Numbered from the stretch's first letter, positions 47,336-56,120 are shown. The stretch is DNA of 64,000 nt from Sphingopyxis sp. YF1 (GCF_022701295.1 NZ_CP033204.1:2480001-2544000), one strand, 5' to 3'. Program-made: numbers and translations. Notes: generated by a model not told the origin, from the sequence alone.

Positions 47336-48082
47336 ATGGCTACCAAGATGGATAGTGCCGAAAAGGCCTTCGAAGCCGCGACGCTGGAAACGCCCGCCAA
47401 GCCGGTGGCGACTCCTGCGGCCCCCGCGGTTGCCGCCCCCTCGGCGGAAAAGATCGCTGCGGCGCCCGTGAAGACCCCGACCGAAAAGGCGAAGGCCAAG
47501 CCGGTCCAAAAGAATGCTGCAAAGCCGGCCGCCAAAAAGGCCGCCCCGAAGAAGGCTGCCGCGAAGACGATTGCCCCCAAAGCCCTGAAGGCCGCGCCGA
47601 AGCCCGTCGCCGCCGCCACCAAAGGATTCAAGACCATGAACGACACCGTCAAGAAGTTCGCTGAAGACGCCAAGACCCGCGCCGAAGCGCTGACCGCCGA
47701 TTTCAATGAAAAGGCGAAGGAAGCGATGGCCAAGTCGAGCAAGCTCGCCGAAGAAGCCGTCGAGTTCAACAAGGCAAACGTCGAAGCGCTCGTCGAGTCG
47801 GGCAAGATCGCAGCCAAGGGCTTCGAGACGCTCGGCCAGGAAGGCGTCGCCTTCGCCCGCAAGAGCTTCGAAGACACGTCGGCCGCGCTGAAGGGCTACA
47901 CCGCCGTCAAGTCGCCGACCGAATTCTTCAAGCTCTATGCCGAGAACAGCAAGAAGGCGTTCGACGCCGCCGTTGCGCAGACTTCGAAGACCAGCGAACT
48001 GGTCGTCAAGCTCGCCAACGAGAGCTTCGCGCCGATTTCGAACCGCGTTTCGGTCATCAGCTCGAAGATGAAGGCCGCCTAA
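47336..48082 (+). CDS. Phasin with Lys/Ala/Pro-rich N-terminal tail
   Basis: PHA granule-coating protein of 248 residues. Residues about 15-100 are Ala/Lys/Pro-rich with histone-like runs (AAKPAAKKAAPKKAAAK), as in PhaF-type phasins, where such a tail binds DNA. The C-terminal 145 residues form the phasin_2 helical domain (FAEDAKTRAEALTADFNEKA ... EFFKLYAENSKKAFDAAV). ATG at 47336 has AAAGGAG upstream. The reverse order of tail and domain compared with PhaF (tail first here) is notable. An operator-bearing promoter precedes it and a strong terminator follows. Confidence 0.9.
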   Translation: MATKMDSAEKAFEAATLETPAKPVATPAAPAVAAPSAEKIAAAPVKTPTEKAKAKPVQKNAAKPAAKKAAPKKAAAKTIAPKALKAAPKPVAAATKGFKTMNDTVKKFAEDAKTRAEALTADFNEKAKEAMAKSSKLAEEAVEFNKANVEALVESGKIAAKGFETLGQEGVAFARKSFEDTSAALKGYTAVKSPTEFFKLYAENSKKAFDAAVAQTSKTSELVVKLANESFAPISNRVSVISSKMKAA

Positions 48083-48148
48083 GGACCTTCACTTCCGCAG
48101 TTGGCGCGGGCACTCTCTCCCCTCCTCCCCGCCTGCGCCGACGCAACC

Positions 48149-48191
48149 AAGACCGCTCGCTTCCTCCGGGAAGCGGGCGGTTCTTGTTTTT
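48149..48191 (+). terminator. Intrinsic terminator after the phasin gene
   Basis: CCGCTCGCTTCC (48153-48164) pairs with GGAAGCGGGCGG (48169-48180) with one T-G pair and a 4-base loop; the stem can extend by A-T pairs at its base. TTCTTGTTTTT follows. This is the clearest rho-independent terminator in the window and fits a highly expressed gene. Confidence 0.88.
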
Positions 48192-48319
48192 GCCGCCCCT
48201 CCTGCCTTCGCGGGGGGACGAAAAGGGGTTAATGACGCCCCTCCCCCTTGCGATTCCCCTTCGGCGTGCGATATTTGGTGACGATGCTTCCAATCCCGAC
48301 CTTCCAGCCGGTCCGCGCC

Positions 48320-48646
48320 ATGGCGGACAAGGATGATGGCGCGCCCGGCAACCCCGGCGTCGGCATCGCGACACGTACGCGCGCAAAGCCCAAGAAGCCC
48401 TCGATGTACAAGGTGCTGCTGCTCAACGACGACTACACCCCTATGGAGTTCGTCGTGATGGTGCTCCAGCGCTTCTTCAACATGGACATCGAACAGGCGA
48501 CACAGGTGATGCTGCACGTCCACCAGCAGGGCGTCGGCGTGTGCGGCGTATTCAGCTACGAGGTCGCGGAAACCAAGGTCAATCAGGTGATGGACGCCGC
48601 GCGGCAGAACCAGCACCCGCTGCAGTGCACGCTGGAAAAGGCCTGA
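48320..48646 (+). CDS. clpS: ATP-dependent Clp protease adaptor ClpS
   Basis: N-degron adaptor that delivers substrates to ClpA-ClpP, 108 residues from the chosen start. The core [20 protein letters not shown] contains the conserved NDD of the N-end-rule pocket, and [22 protein letters not shown] is the second hallmark. The flexible N-terminal extension includes [14 protein letters not shown] at 48284 is an alternative that adds 12 residues; no clear ribosome-binding site separates the two. clpA is not in view. Confidence 0.93.
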   Translation: MADKDDGAPGNPGVGIATRTRAKPKKPSMYKVLLLNDDYTPMEFVVMVLQRFFNMDIEQATQVMLHVHQQGVGVCGVFSYEVAETKVNQVMDAARQNQHPLQCTLEKA

Positions 48647-48649
48647 CGC

Positions 48650-49189
48650 CTATTCGGCGGCCCGCTTTTGCGCGGTGTCAAGCAGCCCCGGCAGCTCCGG
48701 AAACAACCGGCGGTACAGGACTTCGCTTGCCGTCCTGTCGGCTAGGCCGAAATAGGAGTCGACGAGGATCCGGCCAAAATTCTGCCCGGCAGGACTGGCG
48801 ATGAAACTCCGCACCGCGATTAGGTCGGTCGCCGTCATCAACCGAAACTGGCTCACCAGTCCCGCCCGTATGTTGACCTGTTCTTCGGGCCAGATCGCGT
48901 CAGCGCGGGCATAAACGACATCGAGAAATGCCCGGTGAACAGCGGGTTCCCGAACATCGGGATGGACATTCATCAGCCAGTTGAACGCCTCCCGGGACAG
49001 CGCGGAGCGCGCCCGCAACCGCAAGTCTCCATCGTCCAGCGCTACCAGCGCTTCAGCCAGTTTATCGGCTTCGGTCATCACCACCGGATCGGGCGGCGGC
49101 GGTGGCGGCGGAATCGCATGCACCGGCATGGCAAAAGCCAGAAGGGCGCCAAGACTGGCAACTGATCGGCCGCGCACAGGCACCTCCAT
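48650..49189 (-). CDS. Exported DUF2059-like protein
   Basis: A 179-residue exported protein. A signal segment (SVASLGALLAFAMPVHA) is followed by a proline run (IPPPPPPPDP) and an all-helical body. The block FIASPAGQNFGRILVDSYFG resembles the DUF2059 pattern (Phe, then SP-x-G). The start at 49189 (ATG) is preferred to an in-frame TTG five codons upstream. No function is known. It is convergent with clpS. Confidence 0.65.
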   Translation of the reverse strand: MEVPVRGRSVASLGALLAFAMPVHAIPPPPPPPDPVVMTEADKLAEALVALDDGDLRLRARSALSREAFNWLMNVHPDVREPAVHRAFLDVVYARADAIWPEEQVNIRAGLVSQFRLMTATDLIAVRSFIASPAGQNFGRILVDSYFGLADRTASEVLYRRLFPELPGLLDTAQKRAAE

Positions 49190-49228
49190 AGCATCGAGAC
49201 GCAAGCCTATCAGACCGCGACCCGACGT

Positions 49229-49720
49229 CTACCCCGACCGCGCCGCCTGCTCGGCCCTGAGCGCTGGCGACGGCTCGCCCTTCAGATCGCCATAGCCCAG
49301 CGCCGCGCCGCAGCCCGGACACACCAGTGCCGTCCCGACATCGGTCCCGCACGCGCGATGGACATAGCGCATCGCCGGCCCGCCGCCGGTCTCGCCCTCG
49401 GCATAGGCCCAGCGCTCGGCCCAGCCGCGCATTGCATAGAGCACGCCGAACATATCCTTGCCCTTGTCGGTCAGTCGATATTCGTGGCGCGGCGGCCGGT
49501 CCTGATAGGCGCGGCGCTCGACCACATCTTCCCTCTCCAACAGCTTGAGCCGCGCCGAGACGAGTTGCGGCCCCAGCCGCGTGTTCGCGGCGATGAGCTC
49601 GAACTGGCGGCGCCCGAAGAACAGTTCGCGCAGGATCAGCAGCACCGCGCGATCGCCGAGCAGTTCGGCCGACCGCCCGACGGGGCAGAAGGTATCCGAC
49701 AGGTCTGCACGTTTGGGCAT
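49229..49720 (-). CDS. HxlR-family transcriptional regulator with zinc-ribbon tail
   Basis: Winged-helix regulator of 163 residues. The HxlR opening CPVGRSAELLGDRAVLLILREL is complete; the single N-terminal Cys is the position used for redox or quinone sensing in characterised members. RQFELIAANTRLGPQLVSARLKLLE is the recognition region. The C-terminus adds CGTDVGTALVCPGCG, a likely zinc ribbon. The ATG at 49720 has GAGGAAA upstream. It faces an SDR/isomerase operon across a gap with a perfect palindrome, so it is the probable regulator of that operon. Confidence 0.88.
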   Translation of the reverse strand: MPKRADLSDTFCPVGRSAELLGDRAVLLILRELFFGRRQFELIAANTRLGPQLVSARLKLLEREDVVERRAYQDRPPRHEYRLTDKGKDMFGVLYAMRGWAERWAYAEGETGGGPAMRYVHRACGTDVGTALVCPGCGAALGYGDLKGEPSPALRAEQAARSG

Positions 49721-49737
49721 GGATTTCCTCAATACCT

Positions 49738-49822
49738 CGTCATTGCGAGGAGCCGAAGGCGACGCGGTAATCCAGAGTGGGCGGTAACCGCACTGGATTG
49801 CCTCGCTTCGCTCGCAATGACG
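49738..49822. repeat. Diverged CGTCATTGCGAG-type inverted repeat
   Basis: The outer arms CGTCATTGCGAG (49738-49749) and CTCGCAATGACG (49811-49822) are exact reverse complements; the inner parts pair imperfectly. It belongs with the element at 43530-43606 and sits just upstream of the HxlR gene. Confidence 0.8.
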
Positions 49823-49854
49823 AACAACCTTGTATCAATCTACCCCGCCGCGCT

Positions 49855-49888
49855 TCAATTTTTTGCTTGTCACTATGATTATCATAGT
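49855..49888 (+). promoter_or_regulatory. Promoter with perfect 17-bp palindrome, probable HxlR operator
   Basis: ACTATGAT-T-ATCATAGT (49872-49888) is a perfect palindrome in otherwise GC-rich DNA. It contains TATGAT (49875-49880), a good -10 hexamer for the SDR gene that starts 37 bases on. ACTAT-N7-ATAGT resembles sites reported for other HxlR-family regulators. A repressor bound here would block the promoter. Confidence 0.6.
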
Positions 49889-49916
49889 TACGATGCACGG
49901 CAAGAGGAGAGTCGTC

Positions 49917-50648
49917 ATGCCCAAACCCGCCGCCGTGATCATCGGAGCCGGCGACGCCACCGGCGGCGCGATCGCGCGGGCCTTTGCCGCCGAGGGCCTC
50001 ACCGCCTGCGTCAACCGCCGCCCGCGCAACGCCGGCCAGCTCGAAACGCTCGCGCAATCGATCCGCGACGCTGGGCATCAGGCGCGCGCCTTCCCCGGCG
50101 ACGCGCGCGAAGAGGATGACATGATTGCCCTCTTCGATCAGGTCGAAGCCGAGGTCGGGCCGGTCGAGGTCGCGGTGTTCAACATCGGCGCGAACGTGAA
50201 CTTCCCGATCACCGAGACGACCGTGCGCGTCTACACCAAGGTCTGGGAAATGGCGTGCCTCGGCGGTTTCCTGATGGGACGCGAGGCGGCGAAGCGCATG
50301 GCGCCGCGCGGCCGCGGCACCATCATCTTCACCGGCGCGACCGCGAGTCTGCGCGGCGGCTCGGGTTTTGCTGCCTTTTCGGGGGCGAAGGGCGCGCTGC
50401 GCATGCTCGCGCAGTCGATGGCGCGCGAACTCGGACCACAGGGCATCCATGTCGCGCACACCATCATCGACGGCGCGATCGACACCGATTTCATCAGGGG
50501 CCGCCATCCCGATTTCGACAAGGCCAAGGCGCAGCAACTGATCCTCGATCCCGTGGCCATCGCCGCCAATTATGTGATGCTCCACAAGCAGCCGAAAAGC
50601 GCCTGGACGCACGAACTCGACCTCCGCCCTTGGGGAGAAAAATGGTGA
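49917..50648 (+). CDS. SDR family oxidoreductase lacking the catalytic tyrosine
   Basis: Short-chain dehydrogenase-like protein of 243 residues. The nucleotide loop is IIGAGDATGGAIAR, a variant of TGxxxGxG, and NIGAN stands for NNAG. At the active site the serine is in FTGATAS, but the canonical Y-x3-K reads F-S-G-A-K in FAAFSGAKGALRM, so Tyr is replaced by Phe. It may be a low-activity or non-redox member. ATG at 49917 has AGAGGAGAG upstream. It overlaps the next gene by 7 bases; both are probably controlled by the HxlR regulator. Confidence 0.85.
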   Translation: MPKPAAVIIGAGDATGGAIARAFAAEGLTACVNRRPRNAGQLETLAQSIRDAGHQARAFPGDAREEDDMIALFDQVEAEVGPVEVAVFNIGANVNFPITETTVRVYTKVWEMACLGGFLMGREAAKRMAPRGRGTIIFTGATASLRGGSGFAAFSGAKGALRMLAQSMARELGPQGIHVAHTIIDGAIDTDFIRGRHPDFDKAKAQQLILDPVAIAANYVMLHKQPKSAWTHELDLRPWGEKW

Positions 50649-51256
50649 CCAAAAGCCCTGAAAAGACATTGGAACTGATTTTCGATTTCGGTAGCCCCAA
50701 CGCCTATCTGACCTTGAAGGCGCTGCCCGACCTGCTCGACCGCACCGGCGCCGACCTCGTCATCACCCCCTGCCTGCTCGGCGGCATCTTCAAGGCGACG
50801 GGCAACAAGGCGCCGATGGTCCAATATGCCGACGCCCCCGCGAAACTCGCCTATGAACATCTCGAAATGCGGCGCTTCATCGCGAAGCACGGCCTGACCA
50901 AATTCCGTCTCAACCCGCACTTCCCGGTCAACACGCTGCTGATCATGCGCGGCGCGATCGTCGCCGGGGACGAAGGCGTGCTCGACGAATATGTCGACAC
51001 AGTGAACCGCGCGATGTGGGAGGACGGGCTCAAGATGGACGATCCTGAAGTCGCCGCCGCCTTCCTGTCGGCGAACGGCTTCGACGGCCCCGCCTTGCTC
51101 GCGCGCACGCAGGAGCCCGGCATCAAGGCGAAGCTGGCCCAAAATACCGACGCCGCGGTCGCGCGCGGCGTATTCGGCATACCGACCTTCTTCGTCGGCG
51201 CCGAGATGTTCTTCGGCAAGGACCGGCTCGATCAGGTCGAGGAGGCGCTCGGCTGA
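50642..51256 (+). CDS. 2-hydroxychromene-2-carboxylate isomerase-like DsbA-fold protein
   Basis: A 204-residue thioredoxin/DsbA-fold protein of the kappa-GST-like isomerase family. FDFGSPNAYLTLKALP matches the family opening, where the Ser of FxSP replaces the cysteine motif and binds glutathione. TPCLLGGIFKATGN and the C-terminal GVFGIPTFFVGAEMFFGKDRL are also typical. Known members isomerise hydroxychromene carboxylates in naphthalene breakdown; no other aromatic genes are near, so the substrate is open. It starts inside the upstream SDR gene, with GGGGAGAAA as ribosome-binding site. Confidence 0.88.
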   Translation: MVTKSPEKTLELIFDFGSPNAYLTLKALPDLLDRTGADLVITPCLLGGIFKATGNKAPMVQYADAPAKLAYEHLEMRRFIAKHGLTKFRLNPHFPVNTLLIMRGAIVAGDEGVLDEYVDTVNRAMWEDGLKMDDPEVAAAFLSANGFDGPALLARTQEPGIKAKLAQNTDAAVARGVFGIPTFFVGAEMFFGKDRLDQVEEALG

Positions 51257-51260
51257 CCCG

Positions 51261-52175
51261 CTATTCGGTCGCGGGACGCCCCGCCACCCAGATGCCCGCG
51301 ACCACCAGCCCCAATCCGGCAACATGGAACAGGTGGAGCGTTTCGCCGAGGAACAGCATCGCCAGCCCCGCCCCCATCAGGGGCATCACATTCATATATT
51401 GCGCGGTCGCCGCCGACCCGATCAGTTCGACCCCGCGGTTGAAGAACAGATAGGCGAGGAAGGACGGGAAGATCGAGACATAGGCGATGGCAAGCGCGCT
51501 TCCCGGCGCGCGGACGATCAGCCGCCCGGAGGCGATCTCGGCGATATAGAAGGGCGCGATGACGACCAGCCCGACCATGATCGTCGCCGCGAGGAGGCTG
51601 AGCGGATGCACCGGCGGACGGCGGCGCAGCAGCACCGAATAGAGCGCCCAGAGCAGCACCGCGAGGGCGATGATCGCGTCGCCGGCATTGAGCCGCAGCG
51701 CCAGCAGCAGCGCAGGATCGCCGCGACCGATGACGGTCAGCACCCCGACGAGCGACACCAGCACGCCCGCGACCTGCCGCGCATTCGTCCGGTCGCGCAT
51801 CACCAGACCGCCGAGCATCAGGATCAGCGCCGGCTGCGCCGACTGGATCAGCATCGAATTGAGCGCGGTGGTGGTTTGTAGCCCGGTATAGAGCAGCGTG
51901 TTGAACGCCCCGATGCCGAGCGCGCCGAGGACCGCCATGACCGGCCAGTGCGCGCGCAGCACGTCCCGGTCGCGCTTCAGATGCGGCCAGGCCAGCGGGA
52001 GCAGCAACGCAAGCGCGAACGCCCAGCGCCAGAAGGACAGCGCGGCGGGCGGCACCAGATCGCGCGCGGCACGCGCGACGATCGAATTGCCCGCCCAGAA
52101 CAGCGCCGTCACCGTCAGCAGCGGATACGCCCGCGACCAGAGCGCCGCCATGGCGCCCCCACGATCCTTCACCAT
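51261..52175 (-). CDS. EamA-family (DMT) transporter
   Basis: Drug/metabolite transporter of 304 residues with ten predicted helices arranged as two EamA repeats. The first repeat opens ALFWAGNSIVARAARDLVPPAALSFWRW, and the second contains GDAIIALAVLLWALYSVLLRR. PLMGAGLAMLFLGETLHLFH in the second repeat is characteristic. Starts at 52175 and 52151 are both possible; upstream in-frame codons run into an intergenic repeat. The substrate is unknown. It is convergent with the isomerase gene at a 4-base distance. Confidence 0.87.
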   Translation of the reverse strand: MVKDRGGAMAALWSRAYPLLTVTALFWAGNSIVARAARDLVPPAALSFWRWAFALALLLPLAWPHLKRDRDVLRAHWPVMAVLGALGIGAFNTLLYTGLQTTTALNSMLIQSAQPALILMLGGLVMRDRTNARQVAGVLVSLVGVLTVIGRGDPALLLALRLNAGDAIIALAVLLWALYSVLLRRRPPVHPLSLLAATIMVGLVVIAPFYIAEIASGRLIVRAPGSALAIAYVSIFPSFLAYLFFNRGVELIGSAATAQYMNVMPLMGAGLAMLFLGETLHLFHVAGLGLVVAGIWVAGRPATE

Positions 52176-52208
52176 CACTTGCCGACCCAGCTTCGTTCCG
52201 AGATTCGC

Positions 52209-52230
52209 CATCCCGGATCTCGCCGGGATG
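52209..52230. repeat. Short REP-like hairpin
   Basis: CATCCCGG (52209-52216) and CCGGGATG (52223-52230) are exact reverse complements and are followed by ACGAC. The ending GGGATGACG matches that of the elements at 9.5 and 33.6 kb. Confidence 0.65.
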
Positions 52231-52272
52231 ACGACCATAGCGCCGGCGCCCCCTGCGTCCAGCACCAGGACC

Positions 52273-53280
52273 CTAGCTGAAGTCGAGCTGGATGATCTGC
52301 GTCGGCGTCGCGCGGCAATACATCTCGAGCGTGCGATTGCCGTCGGGATAGGCGGCGGTCATCGCCGCGCGGATGCGCCAGCCGCCATTGCCCTGCTCGA
52401 GATTGACCAGCCGGTCGTACGACAGCCGGGTGCCGCCCGTCACGCCGATCTGCCGCGCCGCATCGTTCAGGCAATTCTGCACCGACGGACGCGCCGCGGC
52501 CGGCAGCGCCGAGAGATTCGCGGAGAGCGTGGCCGGCGGCCCGGCGGGATAGGTCGGCGTCACCGTCTCTTCGACCGGCGCCGCCTCGCCTTCCTTCTTC
52601 TTCTTGCCCTGGCTCGCGAGCAGCGCGATCAGCCCGCCCGCGACGACGATACCGCCGACGATCAGTCCGGTGCTCGGCCCCTTGTCCTTTTCGGGCGGCC
52701 GCGTGCTGCCGCGGTAGCCATAACCGAACTCGGCTCGGCAGCCCTCGTTCACCCAGACATGGCTCGAGGTATAGCCCCACTGGCGCCCGGCGTTGCAGCG
52801 TCCGCCGAGCCGGCGCAGCAGTTCGACGCGGTTGTCGGTACGGACGTTGCATTGCTCGTAACGGTTGCCGCGCGATTCGCAGCGGATCGTCCCCGCATAA
52901 TCGCCCACCGGCTGCGGCAGCGGCACCGGATAGCCACCCCCGCCGCCGCCCGCATAGCCGTAAGCGAAATCGGCGCGGCAACCGCCCGACACCCAGATCT
53001 GGCTCGCGGTGAAGCCCCAGTCGCGGCCCTTCGAACAACGCCCGCCGACGACGCGCCGCAGCTCGACGCGGTTTTCGGTGCGGGCATAGCAGCGCTTGGT
53101 CTTGTTGTTGCGCGATTCGCAGCGGAGCGTTCCGGCGAAACCGTCTCCGGGGCGCGGGGGCTGGATCTGCGGCCCGCCGGGCGGCGGATAGGGCAAGGTC
53201 GACTGGGCGAAGGCGGGGCCGGCGACCGGCGTGGCGACCAGCGAAACCGATGTGGCGATGGTGACGACAATATTCCTCAT
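52273..53280 (-). CDS. Exported DUF3011 protein with duplicated domain
   Basis: A 335-residue exported protein. A signal peptide (TIATSVSLVATPVAGPAFA) is followed by two tandem DUF3011 units of about 57 residues: the first runs from GTLRCESRNNKTKRC to SGGCRADF, the second from GTIRCESRGNRYEQC to NEGCRAEF, each with the same six-cysteine-like spacing and a VELLRR-type core. A membrane segment (GLIVGGIVVAGGLIALLAS, near residue 205) comes next, then a charged KKKK patch and a C-terminal domain with CLNDAARQIG. ATG at 53280 starts the signal peptide. Its function is unknown. Confidence 0.82.
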   Translation of the reverse strand: MRNIVVTIATSVSLVATPVAGPAFAQSTLPYPPPGGPQIQPPRPGDGFAGTLRCESRNNKTKRCYARTENRVELRRVVGGRCSKGRDWGFTASQIWVSGGCRADFAYGYAGGGGGGYPVPLPQPVGDYAGTIRCESRGNRYEQCNVRTDNRVELLRRLGGRCNAGRQWGYTSSHVWVNEGCRAEFGYGYRGSTRPPEKDKGPSTGLIVGGIVVAGGLIALLASQGKKKKEGEAAPVEETVTPTYPAGPPATLSANLSALPAAARPSVQNCLNDAARQIGVTGGTRLSYDRLVNLEQGNGGWRIRAAMTAAYPDGNRTLEMYCRATPTQIIQLDFS

Positions 53281-53471
53281 GTCCTTGCCCCTTTTGTTGA
53301 AGTCGAACCCGTTCTGTCCCCGATCCTTTACCAATCGATATTTGCAGCGATATTTCCATCTTTCGCTCTGCTTTGCCATCGCAAAAGAAGGGCGGTGAAA
53401 TCAGAGCTTAACCATCGACGTGCGCCGCGCCGCGCGCTTGCGCGCCTCCGCGCATCCGCTAAAGACAGCCG

Positions 53472-54755
53472 ATGGATCAAATCGTCATACGCGGCGGCCA
53501 GCGACTCAAGGGCCGTATCCCCATCTCCGGCGCCAAGAACGCCGCGCTCACCCTGCTGCCCTGCGCGCTGCTCACCGACGAGCCGCTGACGCTCAGGAAC
53601 CTGCCGCGTCTCGCCGACGTCGATGGCTTCGGCCACCTGCTCAACCAGCTCGGCTGCTCGACGACGATCGAGGGATCGCGACCCGAGGATTTCGGCCGCG
53701 TGATGACCGCGCGCGCGACCACGCTCACCTCGACCGTCGCCCCCTATGACATCGTGCGCAAGATGCGCGCATCGATCCTCGTGCTCGGCCCGCTGCTCGC
53801 GCGGGCAGGCGAAGCGACGGTGTCGCTGCCCGGCGGCTGCGCGATCGGCAACCGCCCGATCGACCTCCACCTGAAAGCGCTCGAAGCCTTCGGTGCCGAA
53901 ATCGAACTCGCCTCGGGCTATGTAAAGGCCGTCGCCCCCGGCGGACGCCTGAAGGGCGGCAAGTTCACCTTCCCCGTCGTCTCGGTCGGCGCGACCGAAA
54001 ATGCGGTGATGGCCGCGGTGCTGGCGAAGGGCACGTGCGTGCTCGAAAACGCCGCGCGCGAACCCGAGATCGTCGACCTGTGCAACTGCCTCGTCGCGAT
54101 GGGAGCGCAGATCGACGGCATCGGCACCGAAACGCTGACGATCGAGGGCGTCGACCGCCTCCATGGCGCGACCTATCGCGTGATGGCCGACCGCATCGAG
54201 GCAGGCAGCTATGCCTGCGCCGCGGTGATCACCCAGGGCGACGTCGAACTCGTCGGCGCCAAGGCAAGCGAGATGGAAGCGACGCTCGCCGCGCTGCGCG
54301 ACGCCGGCGCAACGGTCGAGGTCACCAAGACCGGCATCCGCGTCGCGATGGACGGACGTGCCCAGCCCGTCACCCTGTCGACCGCGCCCTACCCCGGTTT
54401 CGCCACCGACATGCAGGCGCAGTTCATGGCGATGGCGACGCTCGGCACCGGTGCCAGCCTGTTCACCGAAACCATCTTCGAAAACCGCTACATGCACGTC
54501 CCCGAACTCGCGCGGATGGGCTGCGACATCGACGTGCGCGGCCGCAGCGCGGTGGTACGCGGGGTCGACCATCTGGTCGGCGCCCCCGTGATGGCGACCG
54601 ACCTGCGCGCGTCGATGAGCCTGATCATCGCCGGGCTCGCGGCGCAGGGCCAGACCGAGGTCAACCGCGTCTACCACCTCGACCGCGGCTACGAGCGGCT
54701 CGAGGAAAAGCTCCAGGCCGTCGGTGCCGATATCGAACGGATCAGCGCGGGCTAG
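53472..54755 (+). CDS. murA: UDP-N-acetylglucosamine 1-carboxyvinyltransferase
   Basis: First committed step of peptidoglycan synthesis, adding enolpyruvate from PEP to UDP-GlcNAc; 427 residues. Lys of ISGAKNAAL is in the substrate site. The reactive cysteine is C123 in [15 protein letters not shown], the position attacked by fosfomycin, so the enzyme is of the sensitive type. [18 protein letters not shown] and [11 protein letters not shown] are conserved too. It is monocistronic, with a 190-base gap upstream and a repeat hairpin downstream. Confidence 0.98.
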   Translation: MDQIVIRGGQRLKGRIPISGAKNAALTLLPCALLTDEPLTLRNLPRLADVDGFGHLLNQLGCSTTIEGSRPEDFGRVMTARATTLTSTVAPYDIVRKMRASILVLGPLLARAGEATVSLPGGCAIGNRPIDLHLKALEAFGAEIELASGYVKAVAPGGRLKGGKFTFPVVSVGATENAVMAAVLAKGTCVLENAAREPEIVDLCNCLVAMGAQIDGIGTETLTIEGVDRLHGATYRVMADRIEAGSYACAAVITQGDVELVGAKASEMEATLAALRDAGATVEVTKTGIRVAMDGRAQPVTLSTAPYPGFATDMQAQFMAMATLGTGASLFTETIFENRYMHVPELARMGCDIDVRGRSAVVRGVDHLVGAPVMATDLRASMSLIIAGLAAQGQTEVNRVYHLDRGYERLEEKLQAVGADIERISAG

Positions 54756-54786
54756 CGCCTTCATCGGCCGAATTTCACCATAGGCC

Positions 54787-54835
54787 CGAGCCTGTCGAAG
54801 GGCGCCTGTCCGAGGCGCGCCCTTCGACAGGCTCG
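54787..54835. repeat. Inverted repeat of the GAGCCTGTCGAAGGG class
   Basis: CGAGCCTGTCGAAGGG (54787-54802) and its exact reverse complement (54820-54835) flank a 17-base loop that is itself partly self-complementary. It lies between convergent murA and a hydrolase gene and probably acts as a shared transcription end. This sequence class is widespread in proteobacterial intergenic regions. Confidence 0.85.
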
Positions 54836-54851
54836 GAGCTATGGTTCCGCA

Positions 54852-56120
54852 CTATTGCGCCGTCAGACGCTCCGCGCGGCCATAGGCGCCATGAACATCG
54901 CTCCGGACCCAGTCGCCGAGCAATTTCAGATAGCCGTCGGTGATCCGCGTGACCTGTCGCTCGCCCTGCGCATCGGTGACGAATTCCCACATGCCATGGT
55001 CGGTCTGCGGAAAAAGATAGACGTCGATCGGCTTGCCGGCAGCTTTCAGGCCCATCAGCGCCGCGCGCGTCGTCTCGATCGGCGCTTCGCGATCCTCGCC
55101 CGCGAGTACCCACAGCAGCGGCGCATCGAGTCGCTTGAGCGCCGCGACGGCGTCATAGTCCCAGATCAGTTCCAGATTGTCGAAGCGCGCGCGCCCGACG
55201 CGGCGCAATTCGTCGTCCGGCAGGCGCGCGATCGCGCCGCTATATTCGCCTTCGATCTTCACCGCCCACGGCTGGCGCGCCATCTCGGCGCGCACCGCGT
55301 CGAGTTCGGCATAACCCTGCTCGAAACCGGACAGCAGCAGCTTCGCGGTCGCCGCCGACAGTCGGCCGACAAGCGCTTCGGCGTCCTTGCCGAGCCCCGC
55401 CGCGCGGACCTCCGACACCATCTGCTCGCGATCCTCTTCGATCGGCGAGGCGACGAGGCCGAAGCCGATCGCGACGAAGTCGGCGGGCGCGCGCGTCGCC
55501 GCGAGCGGCGCGACCCAGCCGCCCTGACTACCGCCGAAGAAGCCCGCGCGCCCGTACCGCCCCGGCGCCAGCGCACGCGCCGTCTCCAGCGCCTTCGCCG
55601 CATCGGCCGCGAGCAACTCGAAGTTCTGCGTATATTCGCCCTCGGACCCGCCGGTCCCGCGCTTGTCGTAGACGAAGACCGATAACCCCTGCGCCGCCAT
55701 CGCATAGCCATAGACCCCGCCGATCGGCGACGTGCGCTCGGACCCGTGCACCATCACCACCAGCGGTCGCTTCGGGTCGGCCGCACCCGGCGGTTCGATC
55801 AGCACCCCCGTCAACTTTGTCGCGACGCTGTCGAAGCTGGTCGGCGTTTCGCGAAAGGCGATGCGCTGCCAGCGCGCGTTTCCGACCGTCACCGCATCAT
55901 TCTCGCACCGCAGCGGGACGCCCGCGTCGCTCGTCGCGCCGCGGCGCCCGTCGCGGAACAGGTAGCGCAGCCCCGGCGCGGCAATGTTCGGCGCCGGTGC
56001 GAGAACGACGAAATCGCCGCTCGCGGCGGCATAGGTCCCCGGCGTGCACGCCGGCTGCGCGGCAGCGGGCGAGGACAGGGTGGCGAAGGCGAGCGCGAAC
56101 CCGAGTGTCGTTGTTTTCAT
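54852..56120 (-). CDS. Exported alpha/beta hydrolase
   Basis: Secreted or periplasmic serine hydrolase of 422 residues with a clear signal peptide (LGFALAFATLSSPAAAQ). The N-terminal 110 residues form a beta-rich domain with a disulfide-capable CENDA/ACTPG pair. The hydrolase domain has LVVMVHGSERTSP (oxyanion hole), the nucleophile elbow FFGGSQGGWV, the acid in LAGEDREAP and the histidine in FPQTDHGMW. This set fits dienelactone hydrolase/dipeptidyl-peptidase-like enzymes. The substrate is unknown. Confidence 0.87.
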   Translation of the reverse strand: MKTTTLGFALAFATLSSPAAAQPACTPGTYAAASGDFVVLAPAPNIAAPGLRYLFRDGRRGATSDAGVPLRCENDAVTVGNARWQRIAFRETPTSFDSVATKLTGVLIEPPGAADPKRPLVVMVHGSERTSPIGGVYGYAMAAQGLSVFVYDKRGTGGSEGEYTQNFELLAADAAKALETARALAPGRYGRAGFFGGSQGGWVAPLAATRAPADFVAIGFGLVASPIEEDREQMVSEVRAAGLGKDAEALVGRLSAATAKLLLSGFEQGYAELDAVRAEMARQPWAVKIEGEYSGAIARLPDDELRRVGRARFDNLELIWDYDAVAALKRLDAPLLWVLAGEDREAPIETTRAALMGLKAAGKPIDVYLFPQTDHGMWEFVTDAQGERQVTRITDGYLKLLGDWVRSDVHGAYGRAERLTAQ

